Below the pieces are notes generated by a model. The model had not been told where the DNA came from, ran no database searches, and saw nothing but the letters and a program-made list of their open reading frames with translations. DNA of 64,000 nt from Nostoc sp. KVJ3 (GTDB lineage Bacteria; Cyanobacteriota; Cyanobacteriia; Cyanobacteriales; Nostocaceae), in the NCBI RefSeq assembly GCF_026127265.1, contig NZ_WWFG01000008.1, positions 41,754-105,753 of the forward strand, given 5' to 3'. Both the position numbers and the translations under genes were made by a program. Shown piece after piece: positions 38,940 through 49,480 of this stretch; position 1 is the first letter of the stretch; each line of letters begins with the position of its first letter.

Positions 38940-39986
38940 CTATCTCATTAATTCTGACAACATCTGCTCCAAAATATCTTCTATAGTTTCTTCATCTAAG
39001 GAGTGCAGATGTGTTGGCCCAGCAAGAAATTCTTTAATAGTGATTTTCTGTTCTCTAAAATCCTTAACGAAATCCCGAATCTCAGAAACGACGTTAATTT
39101 GAGATTCCATTGTTTCTACGATCTCAGCCATAGCGTCAATGCCTTTTTTAGCAGCTTTTCGAGAATCGCAAACCATCGTTCCTTCTGGAGTATTTTTTGT
39201 CAAACGCAGTTCCTGTTTCAATTTTTCATATTGAGTCAGGAGGATTTGATTGTGCTGTTCTAGAGTTCGGCATCTACGGGTTAAATCATCCTCGTTATTA
39301 TTGTCAATAATTTCTAAGGGTTGTTGACTTTGTTCAATTTCAAGAAGTCTTGCTAAATCCCCCTCTTGGTAGGCTTTATTAATTTCTTTCATGATTTCTG
39401 TGTGAGACTTCTGTGTTTCACTGTCTCTGGCTTTATCAGGGTGAAAGATTTCAGCTAATTTCAGAAATGTTTGACGAATTTTTCTTTGGTCATCTGTTCT
39501 GACAAAAGAGGCAGAGTCTACAGACTGTTGTCCTTGCCAATATTGATGCTGTTGTTCACTAGTTTCCTTTGAAAAATCTGATTGGGAATCTTCATTGTCA
39601 AACGATTCGTCTAATGTATCTAACTGTTGGCTGTTGGGTTTTAGACTAATGGCTCCAGTTATCTGTAGGTTACGGTAAACTGCTTGTATATTTTTGAGGG
39701 TTTGTTTACCGAACTTTCTAGTAGTAAGAATCTCCTCAAACAGAGCATGGATTTCCTGGTCTAACTCAGCCATTTTTCGGAAACCGGGAGTAGCTTTATT
39801 GAGAAATTCTGTGCCAAAAAAACGCATCTGTTCAACAAAGTTCTTCAGTTCTGTGCGCTTTCTCTTAATCTGTTTGAGTAGTGATTGATGTTCTTTTTCT
39901 AAAAACTCTAAGCGGATATGTAATTGAGACAGAGCCAGAGGAGTTACTTTAATTGATTGCGATGGGACTGTAGTTTTTCGAGGCAT
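38940..39986 (-). CDS. J-domain protein with long coiled coils
   Basis: The protein has 348 residues. A coiled coil (about 20-75: LEFLEKEHQSLLKQIKRKRTELKNF) precedes an acidic, Gln-rich linker. A J domain follows at about residues 165-220, with the HPD motif in KLAEIFHPDKARDSETQKSHTEIMKEINKAYQEGDLARL. A second coiled coil and an acidic tail follow. The HPD tripeptide stimulates Hsp70 (DnaK) ATPase; the coiled coils probably choose the client. It lacks the Gly/Phe and zinc regions of DnaJ, so it is a specialised co-chaperone. Confidence 0.75.
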   Translation of the reverse strand: MPRKTTVPSQSIKVTPLALSQLHIRLEFLEKEHQSLLKQIKRKRTELKNFVEQMRFFGTEFLNKATPGFRKMAELDQEIHALFEEILTTRKFGKQTLKNIQAVYRNLQITGAISLKPNSQQLDTLDESFDNEDSQSDFSKETSEQQHQYWQGQQSVDSASFVRTDDQRKIRQTFLKLAEIFHPDKARDSETQKSHTEIMKEINKAYQEGDLARLLEIEQSQQPLEIIDNNNEDDLTRRCRTLEQHNQILLTQYEKLKQELRLTKNTPEGTMVCDSRKAAKKGIDAMAEIVETMESQINVVSEIRDFVKDFREQKITIKEFLAGPTHLHSLDEETIEDILEQMLSELMR

Positions 39987-40489
39987 GAAATACGTATGTA
40001 AGTTGAAAGTTTAAAATATAACTATCGCATTACTTAGGAAATGCGAAAAAAAGACACATCTTGGATTATACACCACGGACTTAAATGAAGTTTTTAACAA
40101 ATTCGGCAGAATTCCCCGTGCCTAAAGTACGATTTACCGATTTACCCAGTGGTAATTTTCTCATTTGATGATTACTCTAGAAGCGTGAGAATGGCGAGGC
40201 GATCGCAACATTCAAAAAGGAAATTATGTATTCTTTATCACTTTTTTTGTGGTCAACTACTGATTTATAAAAAATATTGCTTAGAAAGGAGAAGAATGTA
40301 AAGAATATACAAAGCTTGGTATTTGTATGTACATTTTTCGGCAAATAATAGACCTACATGTGTTTCCATACCCAAGAGATTATTACTCCAATAGTTAGAA
40401 GCAATCACCACTGCAAACCCTTAAGGGACTTCCAGAATCATTTAAAAATAGGAGTTAAAGCTTATTGACACAATAAATTATGGTAAAGA
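39987..40489. other. Intergenic region, no gene recognised
   Basis: AT-rich, with one HIP1-like site (GGCGATCGCA near 40200). The right edge grades into the gnd relic. No clear promoter or RNA was identified. Confidence 0.4.
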
Positions 40490-40492
40490 TTA

Positions 40493-40768
40493 TTGGTCAA
40501 AACCAGAAGGCGAAAAATCTATGCAACTTGGTTGACAGCGATCGCCTTATTGACAAGCCGCAATTTAGAAGAGTTTGGTGGTCGTGTATCAAATTCTGGC
40601 GAAGGGCGCCAGAATGCGAACGCAGCAATTGAATCTGTAGCGACTCCGGTGAAAAGTTACGCGCTCTTTGCTCGTTTTAGCTGGCGTGGAGAAGCAAACT
40701 TTGCCGAGAAACTTTTGTCAGCCATGCGCTATCAGTTTGGCGGGTATGATGAAAAAGCTAATTCTTAA
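40493..40768 (+). pseudogene. gnd: 6-phosphogluconate dehydrogenase, C-terminal remnant
   Basis: The frame includes NLEEFGGRVSNSGEGR, AAIESVATPV and ALFARFSWRGEANFAEKLLSAMRYQFGGYDEK, matching the end of the short NAD-type 6-phosphogluconate dehydrogenase found next to zwf in bacteria. Only about the last 85 codons remain, with changes in otherwise conserved positions such as GEGRW. The stop is 12 bases before zwf. The intact enzyme would follow G6PDH in the oxidative pentose phosphate pathway. Confidence 0.65.
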
Positions 40769-40779
40769 AGAGGTTAGTC

Positions 40780-42162
40780 ATGGGAACTCCTGATTCAGAC
40801 GCACTGGTATTTTTTGGGGCAACAGGTGACTTGGCCTACAAGAAAATCTTCCCCAGCCTTCAGGCAATGTTACGAGGGGGGAATCTCAATGTCCCAGTGA
40901 TTGGGGTTGCCGGACGATCTTGGACAACGGATCAACTTAGGGAAAGGGTACGTGATAGCTTAGAATATAATGGTGGTATAGATCAAGACGCATTTGAGAA
41001 ACTTTCTGGTCTACTCCAGTACGTTGCTGGTGACTACAACAAACCAGAAACTTACGAAAAATTACGTCTTGCCCTTGGTGATGCTACTCATCCCCTCTAC
41101 TATTTGGCAATTCCACCGAGCTTGTTTGCACAAGTAGTGTCAGGATTGGGCGAATCAGGCTGTGCTAAAAATGCGCGGGTGGTAATTGAAAAACCATTTG
41201 GACGGGATTTTAAATCAGCACGCGAGTTAAATCAAATTCTGGCATCAGTTTTTCCCGAATCATCCATCTATCGCATCGACCATTACCTGGGCAAAGAACC
41301 ACTGCTGAATTTACTCTATTTTCGGTTTGCCAACTCTTTTCTCGAACCCATCTGGAATCGCAACTATGTTGAAAGCATCCAGATTGTGATGGCAGAGGAC
41401 TTTGGCATTCAAGGAAGGGGGCGCTTCTATGAGGAAACTGGGGCAATTCGGGATGTGGTGGAAAACCACATGCTGCAAATATTGGCTTCAGTGTGTATGG
41501 ATGCTCCCGCCAGTACGGCTGCCGATTCCATCCGGGATGAAAAAGAGCGTATTCTCAAAGCTATAGGGGAAGTGCAACCCGATGATATTATTCGCGGTCA
41601 ATTTTCTGATTACCGCAACGAAGAAGGTGTTTCGCCTGACTCCCAAGTAGAAACTTTTGTTGCCGTGCGGTTATTTATTAATACGTGGCGATGGTCAGGA
41701 GTTCCCATCTACATTCGGGCTGGGAAGAAATTGCCTGTCAAAACTACTGAGGTGATGGTCAAGTTCAAGTGTCCACCTTTAAATGTGTTCCAGGAGGGAA
41801 GACAAGAAAACGGTAATTATGTTCGTTTTTTACTAGATCCAGAGGTAATTGTGGGATTGGGCGCTCGCACTAAAATCCCTGGAGAAGATATGATCGGTTC
41901 TACGGTTGAACTCCTAGCCTTTTACGGAGGTGGCGACGAGATGGAACCCTATGAACGTCTATTGGGTGATGCTATGCGGGGCGATCCCACCTTGTTTGTA
42001 CGAGAAGATACCGTAGAAGAGGAATGGCGGATTGTCCAGCCAATTCTCGATAACGTCACACCCATTTATGAGTATGAGCCAAATACATGGGGTCCACCTG
42101 AGTCAGATCAACTGCTCTTGCCAAGGGATCAGTGGTACAACCCATTAGCTAGAGATGATTAA
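40780..42162 (+). CDS. zwf: Glucose-6-phosphate 1-dehydrogenase
   Basis: The 460-residue protein starts at ATG with GAGG seven bases upstream. It has the N-terminal nucleotide-binding motif [12 protein letters not shown], the EKPFGRD signature and the active-site [15 protein letters not shown], and ends normally. It oxidises glucose 6-phosphate to 6-phosphogluconolactone with NADP, supplying reductant in the dark and in heterocysts. It differs from the usual Nostoc arrangement (fbp-tal-zwf-opcA): here it follows a gnd remnant, so it is likely a second, accessory copy. The gene is intact. Confidence 0.92.
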   Translation: MGTPDSDALVFFGATGDLAYKKIFPSLQAMLRGGNLNVPVIGVAGRSWTTDQLRERVRDSLEYNGGIDQDAFEKLSGLLQYVAGDYNKPETYEKLRLALGDATHPLYYLAIPPSLFAQVVSGLGESGCAKNARVVIEKPFGRDFKSARELNQILASVFPESSIYRIDHYLGKEPLLNLLYFRFANSFLEPIWNRNYVESIQIVMAEDFGIQGRGRFYEETGAIRDVVENHMLQILASVCMDAPASTAADSIRDEKERILKAIGEVQPDDIIRGQFSDYRNEEGVSPDSQVETFVAVRLFINTWRWSGVPIYIRAGKKLPVKTTEVMVKFKCPPLNVFQEGRQENGNYVRFLLDPEVIVGLGARTKIPGEDMIGSTVELLAFYGGGDEMEPYERLLGDAMRGDPTLFVREDTVEEEWRIVQPILDNVTPIYEYEPNTWGPPESDQLLLPRDQWYNPLARDD

Positions 42163-42198
42163 TTAAAAAAGTCAATATAGCTTGGTCGCCGGATTCAA

Positions 42199-43035
42199 AT
42201 GCAACAAGCCTCTAACTCAAATAGTGATAAACACCCAAAACATCGACATTGGTTTTGGTATATTTTTGGAACGTCAGTTGGTTTACTCGGCTTATATGGA
42301 GTGGTGAGTTATGTGGTTTTACCAGCACTGTGGCGTCACTACGAACATAACCCCAAGCTGGAACATTCTCCGAAAACGACGCAAACGGCAGAAGGGATCT
42401 CTGGAGATCCTTTGAATATTGGATTTGTCGGTACAACAGCAGAAGTGGTGCAGGTGCTACTGGCAGCAGGCTGGTATCCGGCAGACCCGATCACATTAGG
42501 CTCAAGTGTTGGAATTGCTAAAAGTGTTCTCCTTAAGGATTCTTACCCAACTGCACCTGTAAGTAATTTATATCTGTGGGGCCGTAAACAGGATTTAGCT
42601 TTTGAACTACCTACAGGAAACAATGCCAAAACTAGACATCACATTCGCTTGTGGCAATCAAACAACCTGAATGCTGATAGTAGACCCTTATGGTTAGGTT
42701 CAGCAACATTTGACCAAAGCGTGGAACTTAGCCACCGCACAGGACAGATTACTCACCATATTGACGCAGACATTGATCAAGAAAGAGATAACGTAATTAA
42801 AAGTATTGATTTGACACACCAGATTGCCCAATTATATCAAGTCACAGGTATAGGGGCCACATGGGTTGGTCGTAACGGAGGAGGTGACAGATATTATACA
42901 GATGGCGAACTAACTATTTGTGTACTTTCAATGAATAATATTGCTCAAACAAAACCATCAACTTATTCACCATCACCAGAGCCTGTTCAGTTCAAAAATC
43001 AACTGTGGTCATGGCTGCGACACTATTTTAAATAG
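42199..43035 (+). CDS. LssY C-terminal domain protein, membrane-anchored
   Basis: This 278-residue protein has a His-rich start, one membrane helix (about residues 18-42: WYIFGTSVGLLGLYGVVSYVV) and an LssY_C domain: PLNIGFVGTTAEVVQVLLAAGW, LYLWGRKQDLAFELP, HHIRLWQ, PLWLGSATFDQSVEL and THHIDADIDQERDNVI. The family is found in PAP2/DedA-type membrane proteins; the domain function is unknown. It starts 37 bases after zwf and may be co-transcribed. Confidence 0.75.
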   Translation: MQQASNSNSDKHPKHRHWFWYIFGTSVGLLGLYGVVSYVVLPALWRHYEHNPKLEHSPKTTQTAEGISGDPLNIGFVGTTAEVVQVLLAAGWYPADPITLGSSVGIAKSVLLKDSYPTAPVSNLYLWGRKQDLAFELPTGNNAKTRHHIRLWQSNNLNADSRPLWLGSATFDQSVELSHRTGQITHHIDADIDQERDNVIKSIDLTHQIAQLYQVTGIGATWVGRNGGGDRYYTDGELTICVLSMNNIAQTKPSTYSPSPEPVQFKNQLWSWLRHYFK

Positions 43036-43319
43036 CTCAACTCAAGAAAACAGGATAATTTTATGCAAATGCACAAAATGTTAAACTGATTTTTCAAGAA
43101 AGATAATTTAAATTTCTAGACCTCTGTGAGGGTAAATAGAATAAAATTTTAGCTAGGAAGTAAAATATCTAAACAAATTAAAATTGACTTGACTATATGG
43201 GCACAAACAAGAGAGAAAAACGAGACTTGTTTTAATCAGGCTCATAGCTATTCTGAAAAATTATGCGCCATCCCAGGCACTAAATTTGTAAAATTAAAAC
43301 AGAAGAATAAGTGATAGTA

Positions 43320-44420
43320 ATGGCGAATCCCAGAGATACAGAGAATGGATGGTCGCAGTTAACTCGCGGTGCGCCATTGGCAGTAATGGTAGCGGTGGTA
43401 CTCTATATTTTATACCAACTTTTACCAGTATTAGAACTTTTAGTTGTTGCAGCATTGATTGCTTTAATTTTACGAACCCTATTAAGGTTTTTGCAAAAGT
43501 TAGTTAAATCACAGGATATTGCTGTTTTGTTACTAATTGGATTAATCATCGGATTTGTTGTGGTATTAGCTACTGTAGTCCTACCTAGTGTGACATTTGA
43601 ATCTCAAAAATTAATCAAAACATTACCAACTTATCTCAATAGATTGACAGGAGATGTTGAGCAACTGCGTCAGAAATTTGCTTTTATTCCTGACATTTCC
43701 CAAGCACTAATACAATTACGGAATTTGACCGACCAGTTACTAGGGGGAGTACCAGTTTTTTTAGGTGAAGCTTTGAGTTTAACCGTAGAGTTGGTAGCGA
43801 CGTTAATTTTAGCGCTTTACATGGCTTACGATCCTAATTCCTTAGTGAAAGGGATTTTAAGATTAGTCCCAAGGCGACATCATCAACGGTTTAAACGAAT
43901 CCTTAAGGCTTGTGAGACAAGATTGCGAGGCTGGATTTTCGGGACAGGAATAGCGATGATATTTCTGGGTGTTGGAGCAACGTTTGGACTTTTGATTTTG
44001 GGGATTCCGTCAGCTCTACCATTTGGGATTATTGCGGGATTATTTGAAATAATTCCTTATTTTGGTTCGGTGATTGGCGCTTTTTTACCAGCATTAGTAG
44101 CATTGAGTATTTCACCGCTAAAGCTAGTATTTGTGTTGATACTTTTCTTTGTAATGAATCAAATAGATGCCCATGTTGTTCAGCCTTTGGTGATGGGTCA
44201 GCAAGTTAATATTCATCCAGTGATGGTGATTGTAACATTCTTGGTCATGGGTAAGCTATTTGGATTTATTGGTGTGCTACTTGCAGTGCCTGCGGCAGCA
44301 GTGATAATTACGCTGATTGATGAGTTTACTCCGTCAGAAAAGCTGATAGAGTCAGTCGGAGTTGAAGCTGGAATAGATGTTCAATCGAACGACATTACTC
44401 AAGATCGCAACCAAAGTTGA
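43320..44420 (+). CDS. AI-2E family transporter (PerM/YtrI-like membrane protein)
   Basis: The protein has about 366 residues from ATG 43320; a GTG at 43311 is possible. It has seven to eight hydrophobic segments with the family layout: an N-terminal hairpin (LAVMVAVVLYILYQLLPVLEL), a periplasmic-type central region, and the C-terminal signature EIIPYFGSVIGAFLPALVALSI followed by NQIDAHVVQPLVMGQQVNIHP. The name comes from E. coli TqsA; most members are uncharacterised exporters or ion antiporters. It appears intact and monocistronic. Confidence 0.82.
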   Translation: MANPRDTENGWSQLTRGAPLAVMVAVVLYILYQLLPVLELLVVAALIALILRTLLRFLQKLVKSQDIAVLLLIGLIIGFVVVLATVVLPSVTFESQKLIKTLPTYLNRLTGDVEQLRQKFAFIPDISQALIQLRNLTDQLLGGVPVFLGEALSLTVELVATLILALYMAYDPNSLVKGILRLVPRRHHQRFKRILKACETRLRGWIFGTGIAMIFLGVGATFGLLILGIPSALPFGIIAGLFEIIPYFGSVIGAFLPALVALSISPLKLVFVLILFFVMNQIDAHVVQPLVMGQQVNIHPVMVIVTFLVMGKLFGFIGVLLAVPAAAVIITLIDEFTPSEKLIESVGVEAGIDVQSNDITQDRNQS

Positions 44421-44530
44421 AAATCGAAGAAAAAATCAGCATTTACTGTTTGATTTACTGTTTGATTTACTTTCCAAGACTTAAAATGAGCGCTTAATAT
44501 TTTCGCAATAAGTAATGATAAGAATGTAGA

Positions 44531-44721
44531 TTATGTTTTTGCCAGTTGATTGATGATGGGTGCATTGGGATTGCCAATAATTTGGTCGTAGGATTTATTT
44601 TCTTCAACAATCACAAAGATATGGTCATATTTAGGGATGGCTTTGTCGTCTGGTGTCGGAGTTGAAACTACTGCTGCTGTATTTTCAACTGCTTGCGGTG
44701 GGTTAGTAACTGATTGACTAG
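44531..44721 (-). pseudogene. Phosphoesterase / acid phosphatase lipoprotein, N-terminal fragment
   Basis: Minus-strand reading gives CSSQSVTNPPQAVENT, then a Pro/Thr linker and KYDHIFVIVEENKSYDQIIG, the start of a PF04185 phosphoesterase domain, then NAPIINQLAKT and a stop. The Cys at the start looks like a lipobox position whose leader is cut away. Only about 60 codons remain and the catalytic remainder is lost. It abuts the methyltransferase fragment head to head. Confidence 0.6.
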
Positions 44722-45086
44722 AGCAATCTAATCTGAATTGGTGGCTATTTGAATTGGAATCATCATTAGCGTTAAAAGATTATGATCAAGTTTACGCTCG
44801 GAAAATTTTCGACCAATATTTTGCGAATGGAAATAAAACCCTGTTATTTGCTCCTGAGCAAGGGGCAGAATTTTTCCAACAGTATAATTGGAAAGTTGCA
44901 AAATCTGTATCTGCATGGAAAGAGTTACATCGACTCAACCGAGGGATAAAATTTACCTGGTTACTAGAAATAATTATGAAATTGGTTGCTAATGAATATT
45001 GGGAAAAAATTCAGCAGCAAGGTAGTATTGTATTGCTTGAGAGAGATCATGTGAGGTGTCAAGATAGGTTACACGACAAAACCTAG
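44722..45086 (+). pseudogene. SAM-dependent methyltransferase (LCM-type), C-terminal fragment
   Basis: The frame reads LNWWLFELESSLALKDYDQV, then TLLFAPEQGAEFFQQYNWKVAKSV and a helix, then a terminal hydrophobic helix (FTWLLEIIMKLV). The FAPE-x-G-x-x-FF segment and length to the stop match the end of leucine-carboxyl-type methyltransferases. The SAM-binding N-terminal half is absent. It begins at the junction with the phosphoesterase fragment. Confidence 0.6.
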
Positions 45087-45120
45087 TTTGATTTTGAGAA
45101 AGGTAAAAGGAATACTGAAT

Positions 45121-45815
45121 ATGCCTCTAACACCTCATACAGAAAGACACTTTACGGGTTCGGAAACGATTCGAGACATTGTAATTGGAATGTCAGATGG
45201 GTTGACAGTGCCTTTTGCCCTGGCAGCAGGGCTATCTGGGGCTATCACATCAACAAGTATTATCGTGACGGCAGGGTTAGCGGAGATTATTGCCGGCTCA
45301 ATAGCAATGGGTCTGGGGGGCTACTTAGCTGCAAAAACCGATTCTGAACATTACATAAGTGAACGCCGCCGGGAACTTCGGGAGGTTAGTGAAATGCCGG
45401 GTGAAGAGGCACAAGAAGTTGCTGAGATTTTCCGTGCCTATGGTCTTTCTGACGAGCAGTTGATACCAGTAGTTAAGGCAATCCAAGCAAACCCAATACA
45501 ATGGGTCAATTTTATGATGCGCTTTGAGCTGGGATTAGAAGCTCCTGATCCGTCCCGCGCCAGTCGAAGTGCGCTGATAATCGCAGCCTCTTATATTGCC
45601 GGGGGCTTGGTTCCACTATCTCCTTATATGGTGTTCAGTAGCTCAGTCGAAGATTGCGAGTTTCTGCGGGAGCAACTCTGGTGGCACTCTATAGTTTTGG
45701 TTATGTCAAAGGACGTTTTACGGGTACGAAACCCATAAAATCTGGTTATCAAACAGCCTTAATTGGCGGTTTAGCAGCGACGGCTGCATTTATTTTGGCG
45801 CACTTATTTAAGTGA
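45121..45815 (+). pseudogene. VIT1/CCC1-family Fe/Mn transporter, frameshifted
   Basis: From ATG 45121 the protein reads MPLTPHTERHFTGSETIRDI, VIGMSDGLTVPFALAAGLSG, the conserved GSIAMGLGGYLAAKTDSEHY and the cytosolic metal-binding helix region. Near 45640 one base is missing; the next frame supplies RVSAGATLVALYSFGYVKGRF and the last membrane helix TALIGGLAATAAFILAHLFK, stopping at 45815. The repaired length, about 231 residues, is normal for the family. It transports Fe(II) or Mn(II) out of the cytosol. Confidence 0.8.
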
Positions 45816-45919
45816 TCGTGTCTCAGAGAGTACCGACTCAAACTTCCGCCCCGTTGCTTTTGCTTGTATCAGGGCAAACACATCACCAAACCATTCATTG
45901 AGATGAAAATCACAAACCA

Positions 45920-47083
45920 ATGCTCACCGAACCTCTAAAATCTGTTGCTCACCGAACACCATTACGAAACGCTGAAGTTGCCTGGTTTGACGACCTTTGT
46001 GGGGGCGATACACAATATTTAGGTGTACTAGACGAAAAACGCCGGAGCAACTATGAACACTGCCGAAACATCATGCTGACCGCCGAGCGAATGGGCTTTG
46101 GTAATATACTGCTGCCGACCTCATACCTGGTTGGGCAGGAAGTGATTCCGTTTGCCTCTGCTATGGGCCCGCAAACCGAGAGGATCAATATGCTGACGGC
46201 TTTGCGGACAGGCGAAATTTTCCCGACCATGCTGGCGCGTCAGATCGCTACCCTGGATCATATTCTCAAAGGTCGATTGACTATCAATATTATTAATTCC
46301 AATCTGCCTGGTGTAATAGAAAGTCCCGAACTGCGTTACAAACGATGCTGCGAAACTATTGAAATCCTCAAACAAGCCTGGACTAAGGAAAGTATTGATT
46401 TTGAAGGTGAAATCTATCAGGTTAAACTTGATACCACAGACCCAGTGAAGCCCTATCAGCAAAATGGCGGACCACTGCTATATTTCGGTGGCATTTCAGA
46501 AGGTTCAAAAGAAGTGTGCGCCAAATATTGCGATGTGTACCTGATGTGGCCCGAACCAGAAGAAAGCATTTACGCAACCATGCAGGACATGAGTTTTAGA
46601 GCAGCCAAATATGGTCGTCAGATTGACTTTGGTTTCCGTGTTCATGTTATTGTGCGCTCAACCCAAGAAGAAGCCCGTGCCTGGGCACAGAGTATTATGT
46701 CAAAATTTGATCCAGCTGGCTTGAACCTTAAAGAACGTACACAAGACCACAAATCTTTGGGTGTTTTACGCCAAGATGAGATCCGGGCAAAATCCACATC
46801 GGATTACTTAGAGCCTCTGTTGTGGGGTGGTATTGGTCGGGCGCGATCTGGGTGTGGGGCAGCATTGGTTGGTACACCAGAGCAAATTCTCTGGAAGATA
46901 AATCGTTATATGGATATGGGAATCAGGGCGTTCATCTTGTCAGGTTATCCTCTGATTGAAGAGTGCGAACTGTTTGGAAATCATGTTTTGCCACACCTGT
47001 CAACGGTCAAATTATCAATGGTTCAGGGACGTACACCTGTATCCGAGCCTGTGACTCCCTTGACCACGGCAGTACTGCGGTAG
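45920..47083 (+). CDS. LLM-class flavin-dependent monooxygenase (SsuD-like)
   Basis: This 387-residue protein has the bacterial luciferase-like fold signatures of alkanesulfonate monooxygenases: AERMGFGNILLPTSYLVGQE, a central ARQIATLDHILKGRLTINII segment, YKRCCETIEILKQAWTKESIDFEGEIYQV, LLYFGGISEGSKEVCAKYCDVYLMWPEP and VGTPEQILWKINRYMDMGIRAFILSG. Such enzymes use FMNH2 and oxygen to release sulfite from sulfonates, or act on other substrates. No ssu transporter or flavin reductase gene is adjacent, so the substrate is open. Intact. Confidence 0.85.
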   Translation: MLTEPLKSVAHRTPLRNAEVAWFDDLCGGDTQYLGVLDEKRRSNYEHCRNIMLTAERMGFGNILLPTSYLVGQEVIPFASAMGPQTERINMLTALRTGEIFPTMLARQIATLDHILKGRLTINIINSNLPGVIESPELRYKRCCETIEILKQAWTKESIDFEGEIYQVKLDTTDPVKPYQQNGGPLLYFGGISEGSKEVCAKYCDVYLMWPEPEESIYATMQDMSFRAAKYGRQIDFGFRVHVIVRSTQEEARAWAQSIMSKFDPAGLNLKERTQDHKSLGVLRQDEIRAKSTSDYLEPLLWGGIGRARSGCGAALVGTPEQILWKINRYMDMGIRAFILSGYPLIEECELFGNHVLPHLSTVKLSMVQGRTPVSEPVTPLTTAVLR

Positions 47084-47261
47084 GGTAGATATGGCAGATA
47101 TCAGGATGAAATTTCCCAAACGCGATTTTGATTCGGGCTGGCACACTACAGACGTACACTTTCTGAATCCGACTTCAATTTGAGGTGTGATTAAAATGGG
47201 TTGTAAATACAGATAAAATATTATTAATAACTTCAAATTAATTCTTAATAAACCAAATTGA

Positions 47262-48173
47262 ATGACTCGATTTGTACATGACGAATTTGCCAAAGACTAT
47301 CTAGAAGAACTGTTAAAACCTTATGGGGAAGTAAAGTCATCATCAAAAATATCAGGAGAGATCAAAGAAATTGATGTATTATTTACTCCTTCAGTACAGC
47401 AAAGCTCTAATTTAGAAGTGCTAGGGTTACTTGGAAAGTTTACCGAATTTCCGGCAATATTAGAACCATTTCGGAATGCAGCCTCTGCTGATGAAATCTG
47501 TGATTGTATTCAAAAATTATTAGAAGTAAAAGCTCTCTTGCGACGAGACGCTAAAGCGAATAAAACCAGACTCCAGGAGTCAGATATTCCGAAACTATGG
47601 GTTCTTAGCCCAACTGCATCCCCAGCAATACTATCGAGCTTTAATGTTAATCAGAAATCGGGGTGGTTGCCAGGAGTATACTTTTTAGGTGATGCTCTAC
47701 GGACAGCAATTGTAGCTATACACCAACTACCACAAACACCAGAAACGTTGTGGTTGAGAATTCTTGACAGGGGAAGTGTGCAGTCACAGGCAATTGTGGA
47801 ATTATCGGCGTTACCATTGAATCATCCATACAAGCAAGCGACGCTAGAGTTAGTTTATAACTTGCGCGAGAATTTGAGAATCAATCAAAATTTAGAATCA
47901 GATGATCGGGAGTTGATTATGAGATTAGAACCACTTTATCAGCAAGACCGTGAAAGAGCAAAACTTGAAGGAAAAGAAGAAGGGAAACAAGAAGGACAAC
48001 AGGATTTAATTATACGTCAACTAAATCGTCGTTTTGGTGAAGAAATTGATGCATCGTTGATTGAGCGAATTCGAGGATTATCTATAGAGCAATTGCAGGG
48101 GTTAGGAGAGACATTATTAGATTTTTCTGTAGTGGCAGATTTAGAAGCTTGGTTAAACCAGCAAGCTGGATAA
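47262..48173 (+). CDS. DUF4351-containing Rpn-like protein
   Basis: This 303-residue protein has N-terminal YLEELLKPYGEVKSSSKISGEIKEIDVLFTPS, compatible with a reduced PD-(D/E)XK nuclease core (E-x-D). A helical middle, a Lys/Glu/Gln repeat linker (EGKEEGKQEGQQ) and a C-terminal DUF4351 module (LNRRFGEEIDASLIERIRGLSIEQLQGLGETLLDF) follow. The last module is close to that of the protein at 17163-17981, but the front ends differ. Likely a nuclease-like accessory protein. Confidence 0.7.
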   Translation: MTRFVHDEFAKDYLEELLKPYGEVKSSSKISGEIKEIDVLFTPSVQQSSNLEVLGLLGKFTEFPAILEPFRNAASADEICDCIQKLLEVKALLRRDAKANKTRLQESDIPKLWVLSPTASPAILSSFNVNQKSGWLPGVYFLGDALRTAIVAIHQLPQTPETLWLRILDRGSVQSQAIVELSALPLNHPYKQATLELVYNLRENLRINQNLESDDRELIMRLEPLYQQDRERAKLEGKEEGKQEGQQDLIIRQLNRRFGEEIDASLIERIRGLSIEQLQGLGETLLDFSVVADLEAWLNQQAG

Positions 48174-48200
48174 TAACATGACCTAACAATTCTCTGTTAC

Positions 48201-49480
48201 CTAAACTACCACCAGCCAATCGCACACCACAGACCTACACTCGTCTGCAAACTTAACCCAAACCTGCCACCGCCCCAGATAGCCATTCCAGTAAGGCTCA
48301 CCATCAGCAATTCCAACAGCCTCACCAACTTGGGAGACAAGCTCAGTATAGAACCGACCAGCGCTGTTGAGTCCTTCCCGTATTTTCAGCTTTAGCCCTT
48401 TCCAGCCAAAGGTTACAGGATTTTCAAGTTGATTTAACGTTTGGGAGGTTGATTGCGATGTGTCAGGTATTTGTGTCTGTGTATCTATATTATTAGTGCC
48501 TGACACGACTTCAGTATTTTTGGGGATTAACTGTGAGGTGGTGTCAATGACGGGTGTGGTTATATCTATATTATTAGTGACTGACACTGACTCACTAAGA
48601 AACAGTTCGTCCCGATTTAACCACTGCCCGAAAATAGAATCACGCTGATCATCAGGGGCAACAAACTGGTAAACGCACTCCCGATTTTCACGCTTGCCCA
48701 ATCGACCAACATAATCCAACTTCAAATCAATCTTGGCAAGTAACTTCTGTGCGATCGCTATGGAAGTAAGTTTTTCTGAGATACTGACATTCAAGTAATT
48801 CTTGATAACGTGCCTGTGCTGAACAGCCAGCGCTTTAAACTCCACCATCTTCTCATCAGACCCCCGCAACTGAACGTCTGGCGTAAGAAACTGCAACAGA
48901 TTGAGATTTTCGAGTAACAACACAGCAGGCAATAGCTGCCCCTTGTTAAAATCTGGTTTCCAAACTGAATTCTCCCCTAATTCCAGTTGTGCCTTAGCCC
49001 GTTTCGCATCACGGTTGGTCAAAAACTCTCGCCCCAGCGTCAAATAATAGTGCATTCGCAGTTGGGGATACCAGCCGTCGTCATCCTTCTCGACCAAATC
49101 AGGCGTAACTTCAATTTCGTAACGGCGAGACAATTCCGCCTTGCGCTGCTGGTGTCGTTCGGTTTTCGTTTTCGCCCTTGTGTCAAGGAGCTTCTTGAGT
49201 TCGGCATCAGAGATAGTTGGAGAATCCGCGATCGCCTGACACTCCGCAGTATACAATTCAACAGACGCGGCTTTAACCGACTCAATTACTTCCCCACTCT
49301 CGTCATCGTCAGCATCGTCGGCATCAATAACGGTGTACCCATCTTCGACCAAACCCGCAAGCACAGATTCTCGATAGCGCCGCATCTCAACGTTAATCAC
49401 AGAACCACGCTTGTCCCAGGTTTGCAATGACTCCGGCTGAAAGTTCTGATCAACAAAGCTGGGTAGAGTCGATGGGAGCT
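48201..49480 (-). pseudogene. Plasmid replication protein (CyRepA1-like), C-terminal part only
   Basis: The frame begins inside a junction with an RT fragment (about STLPSFVDQNFQPESLQTWD) and continues RGSVINVEMRRYRESVLAGL, an acidic stretch, LKKLLDTRAKTKTERHQQR, KRENRECVYQFVAPDDQRDS, a Ser/Thr-rich linker and a final WNGYLGRWQVWVKF domain. It resembles the C-terminal third of the long (over 1,000 residue) replication proteins of cyanobacterial plasmids (CyRepA1 family), from memory of those sequences. The helicase/primase front is missing, so it cannot initiate replication. Family assignment is moderate. Confidence 0.5.

Noticed and set aside
43036..43319. Regulatory RNA before the AI-2E gene
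   Set aside because: Only AT-rich sequence was seen, without a stable hairpin or conserved motif.
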